From: Pseudomonadota bacterium
Lineage (GTDB): Bacteria > Pseudomonadota > Gammaproteobacteria > Steroidobacterales > Steroidobacteraceae
Direction: 5' to 3'
Length of the DNA: 64,000 nt
NCBI GenBank assembly: GCA_963204835.1
Contig: CAUJHJ010000057.1
Coordinates: forward strand, 62,001-126,000
Every line of letters starts with the position of its first letter. Position 1 is the first letter of the stretch. The notes beneath the pieces are model-generated. The model made no database searches. It saw only the letters and a list, made by a program, of their open reading frames with translations, and was not told where the DNA came from. The translations under genes were made by a program, and so were the position numbers. Below are positions 41,857 to 49,383 of this stretch, one piece after another.

Positions 41857-43428
41857 GTGGCCCGCCAGATGGTGCTGATCGGGGCCGGCCAGACATCCGC
41901 ATCGGCCGCGCGCGCACTGCGCCGCCAGGGCTACGACGGGCGCATCACGATCGTGGGCGATGAGCCGCACGCGCCTTACCAGCGGCCGCCGCTGTCGAAG
42001 GAGTTCCTGCAAGGCACGGCGGATCCGCAGGAACTCTGGTCGGTGCCGCCCGCCTGGTACGCCGAGCACGATGTCACGCTCGAGCTCGGCGCGCGTGCGC
42101 TGCGCATCGACAAGTCGAACCTCGACGTCGTGCTCGAAGACGGGCGCAAGCTCGCCTCGGATGCCGTGCTCATAGCGACGGGCGGCACGCCGCGGCGCTT
42201 CCCGGACGTGAGCGGCGAGCGGATCCTCTACCTGCGCACCCTCGCGGATGCCGGGCGGTTGCGCGAGTACCTGCGGCCCGGGCGTCACCTCGTCATCGTC
42301 GGTGGCGGCTTCATCGGCTCCGAGATCGCGGCATCGGCACGCGCGGCGGGCGCCGACGTGACGCTGCTCGAGGCGATGCTCGCGCCGCTCGAGCGAGTGC
42401 TCGGCGCCGCGATCGGCGCGGTCTGCGGCGCGATCCATGTGGAGAACGGCGTGCGGCTGCGCTGTGGCGTGGCCGTCGAGTCGATCACGGAGACGGCCGC
42501 CGGCGTGGTCGTGCGCGCGCGCGACGGCGAGACCTTCGAGGGCGACGTTGTCGTGATCGGCATCGGCATTGTGCCGAACGACGCGATCGCCAAGGCAAGC
42601 GAGATCACGGTCGGCAACGGCATCCGTGTCGACGAGTTCTGCCGCACGACGGCGCCGGGCATCTACGCCGCGGGCGACGTCGCCAACCATTACCACCCGC
42701 TCTACGACAAGCGCATGCGTGTCGAGCATTTCGACAATGCCTCGCGCCAGGGCGCGGCCGCCGGCCTCAACATGATGGGCGTGCGCACGCGCTACGAGGA
42801 CCCGCACTGGTTCTGGTCGGACCAGTACGAACACAGCTTCCAGTACGCTGGCCATGCGGACTCATGGGACGAGGTCGTGGTGCGCGGCTCGCTCGACCAG
42901 CGGGACTTCGTTGCGTTCTACCTGCAGGGCGGGCGCATCGCCGGCGCCTTCGGCATGAACCGCGGCGGCGACATCATGGTCGTCAAGTCGCTGCTGGCGG
43001 CCAAGGCAACCATCGAGCCGCGCGTGCTGCGCGACGATGCCGCAGACCTCGGCGCGTTGCTCGAAGAGAAGGAGGAGCCGAACGAGGAAGCCGCGGCCAT
43101 CGAGGCCGCGGAGCGCGAGGGAAGCTTCACCCGCGCGGCGCGCAGCGGCCAGGTGCGCGAGGGCAGCGTGCGCCGCTTCGTCGTGCAGGGCACCGAAGTG
43201 GCCATTGCGCGCCTCAACGGCACGGCCTACGCCGTGCACAACCTGTGCACGCACCTGGCCTGCCACTTGTCGTCGGGCAAGGTGGAGCAGGGCGGTCTCA
43301 CTTGCCTGTGCCACGGGTCGATCTTCGACCTCGCGAGCGGCGAACCCATCAACCCGCCCGCCTCGCGCGCGGTGAAGACCTATCCGGTGCGCGAGATCGA
43401 CGGCCATATCTACGTCGCGATCGACTGA
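41857..43428 (+). CDS. FAD-dependent ferredoxin reductase fused to a C-terminal Rieske domain
   Basis: A 523-residue fusion. Residues about 1–400 form a pyridine-nucleotide/putidaredoxin-type reductase: FAD motif VLIGAGQTSASAARAL, RPPLSKEFLQG, NAD motif VIVGGGFIGSEIAAS, and APGIYAAGDVANHY. An acidic linker (EEKEEPNEEAAAIEAAE) leads to a Rieske domain with C464, H466, C483 and H486. Eukaryotic AIFM3 has the reverse order (Rieske first). The gene starts with GTG, two bases after the ferredoxin stop. The fused Rieske may shorten the path from NAD(P)H to the oxygenase. Confidence 0.87.
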   Translation: MARQMVLIGAGQTSASAARALRRQGYDGRITIVGDEPHAPYQRPPLSKEFLQGTADPQELWSVPPAWYAEHDVTLELGARALRIDKSNLDVVLEDGRKLASDAVLIATGGTPRRFPDVSGERILYLRTLADAGRLREYLRPGRHLVIVGGGFIGSEIAASARAAGADVTLLEAMLAPLERVLGAAIGAVCGAIHVENGVRLRCGVAVESITETAAGVVVRARDGETFEGDVVVIGIGIVPNDAIAKASEITVGNGIRVDEFCRTTAPGIYAAGDVANHYHPLYDKRMRVEHFDNASRQGAAAGLNMMGVRTRYEDPHWFWSDQYEHSFQYAGHADSWDEVVVRGSLDQRDFVAFYLQGGRIAGAFGMNRGGDIMVVKSLLAAKATIEPRVLRDDAADLGALLEEKEEPNEEAAAIEAAEREGSFTRAARSGQVREGSVRRFVVQGTEVAIARLNGTAYAVHNLCTHLACHLSSGKVEQGGLTCLCHGSIFDLASGEPINPPASRAVKTYPVREIDGHIYVAID

Positions 43429-43430
43429 CG

Positions 43431-44204
43431 ATGGACCTGCAGCTCGCCGGCAAGCGCGCCCTGGTGCTCGGCTCGAGTTCCGGACTCGGCCGGGCGATCG
43501 CCGCGCAGCTCGCGGCCGAGGGCGCCCGTGTGATCATCGCGGGCCGCGACGAGGCGCGGCTGCGCGCGGCAGGCGAGGCCATGCACGCGGCGGGATGGGT
43601 CCGCGGCGACCTGGCTGTGCGCGACGAGGCGCAGCGCATGGTGAACGAGGCCGCGCAGGCACTCGGCGGCCTCGATATCGCGATCATCAATACCGGGGGT
43701 GGTACGCCGGGGCCGATCGGCCGTTCGAGTCCGCAGGCGCGTGAGCGCGCATGGGAGTCGATGCTGCGCCCCGCGCTCGATGCCGCGGCGGCGTCGACGC
43801 CCTGGCTGCAACAGTCGCAAGCGGGCCGGATGCTGTTCATTACCGCGCGTTCCGTGGTCGAGGCTTCGCCCGATCTCGCCTTGTCATCGGTTTTCCGCAG
43901 CGGCGTCGCGGCGGCCGCGCGCTCGCTCGCGCTCGAGCTCGCGCCGCGGGTGCTCGTCAACGTGATCGTGCCGGGGCAGTTCGACACGCCGGCCTACCAT
44001 CGTTTCCGTGACTGGCTGGCGAAGGATCGCGGCGCGAGCGGGGACGCGGTCGCGGAGGAACATCTCGCCGGCATCCCCGTCGGCCGGCTCGGCCGGGCGG
44101 AGGAGCTCGCCGATGTCGTCACCTTCCTCGCGAGCCCGCGGGCCAGCTTCGTCACCGGCACCGTCGTGCGGGTCGACGGCGGGGCCGTGATCGGCTTCCA
44201 TTGA
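43431..44204 (+). CDS. Short-chain dehydrogenase/reductase, atypical active site
   Basis: A 257-residue SDR fold. The cofactor motif VLGSSSGLGRAIAAQL and IAGRDEARL are present, and the C-terminus ASFVTGTVVRVDGGAV is normal. Where the catalytic Ser...Tyr-x3-Lys should be, the sequence reads ITARSVVEAS then LSSVFRSGVAAAARSLA, so Tyr and Lys are replaced (Ser/Arg). Related beta-ketoacyl-reductase-like SDRs with this change are known, and their activity is unclear. It is last in the rightward oxygenase operon, two bases after the reductase gene, and convergent with the TSUP gene. Confidence 0.83.
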   Translation: MDLQLAGKRALVLGSSSGLGRAIAAQLAAEGARVIIAGRDEARLRAAGEAMHAAGWVRGDLAVRDEAQRMVNEAAQALGGLDIAIINTGGGTPGPIGRSSPQARERAWESMLRPALDAAAASTPWLQQSQAGRMLFITARSVVEASPDLALSSVFRSGVAAAARSLALELAPRVLVNVIVPGQFDTPAYHRFRDWLAKDRGASGDAVAEEHLAGIPVGRLGRAEELADVVTFLASPRASFVTGTVVRVDGGAVIGFH

Positions 44205-44208
44205 CGCG

Positions 44209-44991
44209 CTACTTGAACGCCGAATAGAACATCCGCGCGGCCACGATGAACAGGAAGCCGCCGAACACCAGGCTCAGGTGCCGGCGCGGCAGCCAGTGCG
44301 CGAGGCGCGCGCCGAGCGGTGCGGTCAGCATGGTGGCCGGCGCAATCAGGGCAAAGCCGAGCAGGTTGACGAAGCCGAGGTTGCCCGGCGGCAGGGAAGG
44401 GTGGCTCCAGCCGGCCACGATGAAGCCCACCGTCGCCGGAATGCTGATGGCGAGGCCGAACAGCGACGCGGTGCCCACCGCGCGATGGATGGGTTCGTTG
44501 AGCAGGGTCATGATCGGCACGCTCAGGGTGCCGCCGCCGATGCCCATCATGCTCGACAGCACGCCGATCGAGCCGGGCAGGAGCGGCGTTGCGATGCCGC
44601 CCGGCACCTGCTGGGCGAGTGGGTGGTTGTCGAGTGGCAGCATCATCTTCACCGCGACCAGCAACGCGACCACGGCGAACACCATCGACAGTACGTCGCC
44701 GTGCACGTGGTCGGCGACGACCACTCCGACCAGCGCGCCGAAGAACAGGTAGGGCGCCCAGCGCCTGACGAGCGGCAGGTTGACCGCGTCGCGCTTGTGG
44801 TGCGCGCGGGCGGACGAGATCGAGGTCAGCACGATCGTCGCCTGCGAGGTCGCGACGGCGACGTGCATGCGGATCGCAGGATCGATCTTGAGGATCGACA
44901 GCGCGACCTCGAGCACCGGCACGATCACGATGCCGCCGCCGACCCCGAGGAGCCCCGCGACGATGCCGCCGACGAGCCCCGTCGACAGCAT
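44209..44991 (-). CDS. Sulfite/anion exporter TauE/SafE (TSUP) family permease
   Basis: A 260-residue membrane protein with about eight segments and two GG-rich repeats: GIVAGLLGVGGGIVIVPVL near the N-terminus and SSMMGIGGGTLSVPIMTLL in the middle, the TSUP hallmark. ATG 44991 is used; TTG 45003 would add four residues. It is transcribed behind the aldehyde dehydrogenase gene. TSUP proteins export sulfite or other small oxyanions or sulfonates, so a sulfur-containing intermediate is possible, but no desulfonating enzyme is seen nearby. Confidence 0.85.
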   Translation of the reverse strand: MLSTGLVGGIVAGLLGVGGGIVIVPVLEVALSILKIDPAIRMHVAVATSQATIVLTSISSARAHHKRDAVNLPLVRRWAPYLFFGALVGVVVADHVHGDVLSMVFAVVALLVAVKMMLPLDNHPLAQQVPGGIATPLLPGSIGVLSSMMGIGGGTLSVPIMTLLNEPIHRAVGTASLFGLAISIPATVGFIVAGWSHPSLPPGNLGFVNLLGFALIAPATMLTAPLGARLAHWLPRRHLSLVFGGFLFIVAARMFYSAFK

Positions 44992-45035
44992 GGCGGCGGC
45001 CAAAGTCAGGTATTCGGTGATGATGATGGTTTCCG

Positions 45036-46484
45036 TCAGGTCGCGAGGTAGACGGACTTGGTGCGCGTGTAGAAATCCATCACGCCGTGGCCCGCCTGTT
45101 CCTTGTTGGTCTGGTTGCTCGAATGCTTGAAACCGCCGAACGGCGCGTTGAGCGCGACGCCGCCGGTGGCGCTGTTGACCTTGACGATGCCGGCGTCGAT
45201 GTCCGCGGCGAAGGCGAGCGCGCGGCCCATGTCGCGCGTGACGATCGAGGCGGCGAGCCCGTAGTCCACGGCGTTCGCCTGCGCGATCGCCTCCTCGTAG
45301 CTCGCCGCGCGCGACACGCACACGACCGGGCCGAAGATTTCCTCGCGCGACAGGCGCGAGGAGGGCGGCACGTCGACGAACACGGTCGGGGCCACGAAAT
45401 GGCCTTGCGGCGGCAACGGCGAGTCGAGGTCCTGCGCGCCGCAGGCGACGCGCAGGCCTTCGGCCTTGCCGGCTGCGATCATGTCCTCGACCTTGCGCTG
45501 CTGCGCCTCGCTCGCGAGGGGCCCCATGGTCACCTGCGGATCGAGGCCGTTGCCGAGCCGGTAGGCGCGGGCGCGCGCCACGATCTCGCGCACGACGGCG
45601 TCGTAGATGTCGCCGACCACCAGCACGCGGCTCGTCGCGGTGCAGGCCTGGCCGGTGAGCGAGAAGGCGCCCTGGGCCGCGATCTGCGCGGCGCGGGCCG
45701 GGTCGGCGTCCGCGAGCACCACGCACGGATTCTTGCCGCCCATCTCGAGTTGCAGGCGCTTGTCGGGGCCGGCGGCCTGGTGGATGCGGCGACCCGTCGG
45801 ATAGGAACCCGTGAAGGTGACGGCGCCCACTTTGGCCGATCCGACCAGCGTGTCGCCGACGTCGGCGCCATACCCTTGCACGAGCGCGATCACGCCCGGC
45901 GGCAGGCCGGCTTCGAGCAGCAGTTCGACCATTCGCTGGCCGGCGAGCGGCGTGAGCTCCGAGGGCTTGTAGATGACGCCATTGCCGGTGGCGAGCGCTG
46001 GCCCGATCTTGCGCGAGGGAATCGACACCGGGAAATTCCACGGCGTGATGGCGAGCACGATGCCCACGGGCTCGCGCACCGAATAAGTGACTCCGGCGCC
46101 GCTGTTGGCGAAGGTCTCGCCGAGCGTGCGATGCGCCTCGCTGGCGTACAGCCGGAAGTTGGCCGCCGTGCGGCGCCATTCCTGGGTGGCCGACGCGAGC
46201 ACCTTGCCTTCTTCGCGTGTCAACTCGCGGGCGAGCGCATCGAGCCGCGCGAGGATCAGGTCCGCCGTGCGCTCGAGTACCCGCTGGCGCTGCTCCGCGT
46301 CGGTCGCGGCCCAGGCGCGCCGCGCCCCGTCGACGCCCTCGATCGCGGCAAGTGCGTCGGCGGCCTTGGAGGCAGGGAAGGCGCCGATCAGGTCTGAAGG
46401 GTCGGCCGGGTTGCGGCGTTCGAAGCTGCCGCCATCGAGCGCCGCCTGCCAGCGGCCGCCGATGTAGTTGAGCGGTGCGCTCAT
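45036..46484 (-). CDS. NAD(P)-dependent aldehyde dehydrogenase (alpha-ketoglutarate-semialdehyde type)
   Basis: A 482-residue ALDH. Motifs: PWNFPVSIPSRKIGPALATG, YKPSELTP, FTGSYPTGRRI (cofactor loop), LEMGGKNP with the general-base Glu, and GQACTATSR with the catalytic Cys near residue 285. The last motif resembles 2-oxoglutarate-semialdehyde dehydrogenases. It would oxidise an aldehyde arising in the island pathway to an acid. Its start overlaps the HbpS-like gene by ATGA, and the TSUP gene follows, giving a leftward three-gene operon preceded by a full GTATAC operator. Confidence 0.9.
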   Translation of the reverse strand: MSAPLNYIGGRWQAALDGGSFERRNPADPSDLIGAFPASKAADALAAIEGVDGARRAWAATDAEQRQRVLERTADLILARLDALARELTREEGKVLASATQEWRRTAANFRLYASEAHRTLGETFANSGAGVTYSVREPVGIVLAITPWNFPVSIPSRKIGPALATGNGVIYKPSELTPLAGQRMVELLLEAGLPPGVIALVQGYGADVGDTLVGSAKVGAVTFTGSYPTGRRIHQAAGPDKRLQLEMGGKNPCVVLADADPARAAQIAAQGAFSLTGQACTATSRVLVVGDIYDAVVREIVARARAYRLGNGLDPQVTMGPLASEAQQRKVEDMIAAGKAEGLRVACGAQDLDSPLPPQGHFVAPTVFVDVPPSSRLSREEIFGPVVCVSRAASYEEAIAQANAVDYGLAASIVTRDMGRALAFAADIDAGIVKVNSATGGVALNAPFGGFKHSSNQTNKEQAGHGVMDFYTRTKSVYLAT

Positions 46485-46951
46485 GCCTTGCGCGCTGCGT
46501 CGGGAATGGTGACGGTGCCGCCGCCGGTCTTCTTCATGTGCTCGGCGAACGCGGCGATCGCCGCTTCGCAGACCGCGATGTCCTGCTCGCCATTGCCGCC
46601 GGACACGCCGATGCCGCCGACGACCTTGCCGTCAACGAAGATCGGATAGCCGCCCACGAACACCGTGATGCGCCCGCCGTGCTGGGTGAAGATGCCCCAC
46701 GCCTCCTCGCCGGGGAACGTATTGGTGAAGGTGTGCGTGACCCGCCGGTGCGCGGCCGCCGTGAACGCCTTGTTCTCGGCGATCTGCACGCTTGTCACCT
46801 TGCCCTTGTCAAGGCGGCGCAGCGCGATGGGATAGCCCGCGTCGTCGGCGATGCAGATGACGTGCATGCCGCCGAGTTCCTCGGACTTGCGCTGCGCGGC
46901 ATCGAGCAGCAGCTCGGCGTCGGTGAGGCTCAATACATTCTTGTTGATCAT
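46481..46951 (-). CDS. GlcG/HbpS family protein
   Basis: A 156-residue protein of the haem-degrading/GlcG-HbpS family. It has an N-terminal helix LTDAELLLDAAQRKSEELGG, then CIADDAGYPIALRRLD, AFTAAAHRR, a glycine-rich GGYPIFVDGKVVGGIGVSGG, and EAAIAAF. Members are common as small accessory proteins in catabolic operons and can bind haem or cobalamin-like ligands; the role is unsettled. ATG 46951 has the ribosome site GGGGGA on its strand. The operator at 46979–46991 lies 28 bases upstream, so this gene heads the HbpS–ALDH–TSUP operon. Confidence 0.85.
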   Translation of the reverse strand: MINKNVLSLTDAELLLDAAQRKSEELGGMHVICIADDAGYPIALRRLDKGKVTSVQIAENKAFTAAAHRRVTHTFTNTFPGEEAWGIFTQHGGRITVFVGGYPIFVDGKVVGGIGVSGGNGEQDIAVCEAAIAAFAEHMKKTGGGTVTIPDAARKA

Positions 46952-46978
46952 CGATCGGCGTCCCCCGCGGTCACTTGG

Positions 46979-46991
46979 GTATACTGTATAC
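46979..46991. promoter_or_regulatory. GntR-type operator, GTATACTGTATAC
   Basis: A perfect 13-bp palindrome around one base, 28 bases upstream of the HbpS-like start on the minus strand. On that strand it reads GTATACAGTATAC and overlaps possible -10 sequences (TATACA/TATACC), so a bound repressor would block initiation. Confidence 0.68.
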
Positions 46992-47029
46992 ACACACTCG
47001 GGCGGGCCTGCAAGGCGGGCTCGCGTGGC

Positions 47030-47743
47030 TCAGGTTTCGTCGACGGGTTCCCCGGCCGCGTTGATGCCCGAGCGCACCTGCTCGCCGACCTTGCGCACGT
47101 GGCGCGAGGCGAGCAGCGCCGCGAGCTCGGCATCGCCGGTGACCACGGCCTGGAGGATGGCGGCGTGTTCCTGCCAGGACTCCATGGCGCGGTCCATTTG
47201 CGCCAAGGCGAACAACCACATCGTGCGCTCGCGCAACGACTTCACGTAGTCGGCGAGGTAACGGTTCTGGCCCGCGTCGGCGAGCAGTTCGTGGAAGCGG
47301 TCGTTGATGCGCAGCAGGCGCTCCCGCGCCGCCGCCCCGGCCGCCTCGTTGCCCTCGACGTACAGTCGCTGCAGCACTTCGCGCGTAGGCCCGTCGCAGC
47401 GCCGCGCGGCATTGCGGGCATTGATGCCCTCGAGTTCCGCGCGCAGTTCGATGACTTCCTGCGCTTCGGCGTCCGACACGAGGCGCACGCGCGCGCCGCG
47501 GCGCGGATTGACCTCGATGAGGCCCTCGACCTGCAGGGCGCGCAGCGCCTCGCGAATCGGATTGCGCGACACCCTGAAGATGTCCGCAAGGTTCGATTCC
47601 GTGAGTCGCTCGCCCGGCTTGAAGCGGCCCTTGAGGATGGCCTCGCGCAAGGACTTCGTCACCGCGTAATGCAACGACTGGTGGGTCGCGCCGATGTTCG
47701 ACCAGCTGTCGTTCCAGTCGTCGAATTCGGCTTTCATCGGCAT
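47030..47743 (-). CDS. GntR/FCD family transcriptional regulator
   Basis: A 237-residue FadR-subfamily regulator, a paralogue of the one at 39980. The winged helix lies near residues 25–90 (LTESNLADIFRVSRNPIREAL, wing PRRGARVRLV). The FCD domain (about 97–225) has RINDRFHELL, SWQEHAAIL and a late histidine in SRHVRKV. ATG 47743 is chosen; an in-frame GTG lies two codons upstream. It is divergent from the permease gene, with a GTATAC half-site 8 bases upstream of its start and a full site 50 bases away, suggesting autoregulation. Confidence 0.88.
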   Translation of the reverse strand: MPMKAEFDDWNDSWSNIGATHQSLHYAVTKSLREAILKGRFKPGERLTESNLADIFRVSRNPIREALRALQVEGLIEVNPRRGARVRLVSDAEAQEVIELRAELEGINARNAARRCDGPTREVLQRLYVEGNEAAGAAARERLLRINDRFHELLADAGQNRYLADYVKSLRERTMWLFALAQMDRAMESWQEHAAILQAVVTGDAELAALLASRHVRKVGEQVRSGINAAGEPVDET

Positions 47744-47750
47744 CGGCACA

Positions 47751-47805
47751 GTATACCGACGTGGAAGGCTCGCTTGATTTCGCGTGCATTCAGTATACTG
47801 TATGC
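47751..47805. promoter_or_regulatory. GTATAC half-site and full operator between GntR and permease genes
   Basis: A half-site GTATACC is at 47751–47757 near the GntR start. The 13-bp GTATACTGTATGC is at 47793–47805, 44 bases before the permease ATG. The full site differs from the perfect palindrome by one base. It fits control of the divergent pair by one or both GntR proteins. Confidence 0.62.
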
Positions 47806-47848
47806 ACGACGGCCCTGCGGGGTACATCGAGGCCGGACAAGGGGGGCT

Positions 47849-49381
47849 ATGGGCGCGACTTCGGGTCTTACGGCGGCGCACTGGATGTATCTGGCAGGCG
47901 TACTGGTCATCGTCTTCACGATGGTCCTGCGCGCCAACGTCGTGGTGCCCTCGATCATCTCGACCTTCCTTGTCGTGTTCGCCTTCAGCGGAAGTCCGAT
48001 CGCCGCGCTCGGCAGCATCTTCAACGCGAGCTTCATCGCCGCGAAGGAATTGTTCAATATCTTCCTCGTGATCGCGCTGGTCACGGCGCTGCTCAATTCG
48101 CTGAAGGACCTGCGGTCCGACGTGCGCATGGTCGAGCCTTTCCGCCTCGTCATGAAAAACGGCCATGTTTCCTTCCTCGTGCTGGCGTTCGCGACCTACG
48201 CGGTCTCGCTGTTTTTCTGGCCGACGCCCGCCGTGCCGCTCGTGTCGGCCGTGCTGCTGCCAGCGGCGATCGCTGCGGGCCTGCCGCCGCTCGCGGGCGC
48301 CGCGGTCATGGCCATCGCAGGGCAGGGCATGGCGCTGTCCTCGGACTACATCGTGGGCGTGGCGCCGGGCATCAGCGCCAAGGCCTCGGGCGCACTGGCG
48401 TCGGTGGTGGCGGATCGTGCGCTCGCACTGTCGCTTGTCACGGGCGTGATCGCGCTGTCGCTCGTCTACCTGTCGTTGCGCAAGGGATTCACGGCGCCGG
48501 ACGAGCGGCTGCTCGCCGAGTGGCAGAAACGTGCCACCAACGGCAAGTCCGCCGAGTTCGCCGATGCCGGCACCATGCACAAGCCGGAGATCGCGCGCGG
48601 CACGAGCCGCGACCACCTGCTGCTGACCGAGGCCGATGTCGAGCGCGAGTTGCATGACCTCGAGCGTTCCCGCGTCAAGTGGTCGCGCCTGTTCGCCGTG
48701 CTGACCCCGCTCGCCTTCCTCGTGGTCGTTGCCCTGATGGTGCTGCCGATGTTCATGCCGGGCCTGCCGTCCATCAAGGGAGGAGCCGCCGCCTCGCTCG
48801 TCGGCGGCATGGCGAGCCTGCTGATGATCTGTGCCACGCTCGCGATGCACGGCCCGCACCGCATGCTCGATGCGAGTGCCGACCATGTGACCGAGGGCTT
48901 CGTGTTCGCTTTCAGGGCGATGGGATCAGTGTTGCCGATTGCCGGCTTTTTCTTCCTCGGTGCGAGCGAGACCGCTGCGGGCATCCTCGGGGTGCCGATC
49001 GAGCGCGCGCCGAGCCTGCTGTTCGAACTCGTGCACAGCGCGCAGGCCTGGATTCCCTCGAGTGAGTATCCGGTCGCCTTCGGCGTGCTGCTCGTGGGCA
49101 TGATCACGGGCGTCGATGGCTCGGGCTTCGCCGGTCTGCCGCTTACCGGCGCGCTCTCGGGTGCCCTCGCCCCGGTGTCGGGCGCCGATGCCGCGACGCT
49201 CGCGGCGATCGGCCAGATGGGTTCGGTGTGGACCGGCGGCGGTACGCTGATCCCGTGGTCGTCGCTGATCGCGATCGCCTGTTTCGCGCGCGTGCCGGTG
49301 CAGGACGCCGTGCGGGTCATGCTGGTGCCGGTCGTCACGGGGCTGGTTGCCTCGACCTTCTTCGCGGTTGCAGTATTCTGA
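47849..49381 (+). CDS. Ion-transporter-superfamily permease (organic acid/Na+ type)
   Basis: A 510-residue membrane protein with about 12–13 segments and a cytosolic, charged central loop (about 210–265). Two similar glycine-rich halves are visible: AAVMAIAGQGMALSSDYIVG in the first and ITGVDGSGFAGLPLTGALSG in the second. This is the layout of the IT superfamily (dicarboxylate, gluconate and Na+/H+ carriers). The exact family is not recognised. Its operator and position suggest uptake of the island substrate across the inner membrane. Ribosome site GGGGGG. The gamma-glutamyltransferase-like gene starts two bases after its stop. Confidence 0.75.
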   Translation: MGATSGLTAAHWMYLAGVLVIVFTMVLRANVVVPSIISTFLVVFAFSGSPIAALGSIFNASFIAAKELFNIFLVIALVTALLNSLKDLRSDVRMVEPFRLVMKNGHVSFLVLAFATYAVSLFFWPTPAVPLVSAVLLPAAIAAGLPPLAGAAVMAIAGQGMALSSDYIVGVAPGISAKASGALASVVADRALALSLVTGVIALSLVYLSLRKGFTAPDERLLAEWQKRATNGKSAEFADAGTMHKPEIARGTSRDHLLLTEADVERELHDLERSRVKWSRLFAVLTPLAFLVVVALMVLPMFMPGLPSIKGGAAASLVGGMASLLMICATLAMHGPHRMLDASADHVTEGFVFAFRAMGSVLPIAGFFFLGASETAAGILGVPIERAPSLLFELVHSAQAWIPSSEYPVAFGVLLVGMITGVDGSGFAGLPLTGALSGALAPVSGADAATLAAIGQMGSVWTGGGTLIPWSSLIAIACFARVPVQDAVRVMLVPVVTGLVASTFFAVAVF

Positions 49382-49383
49382 AC

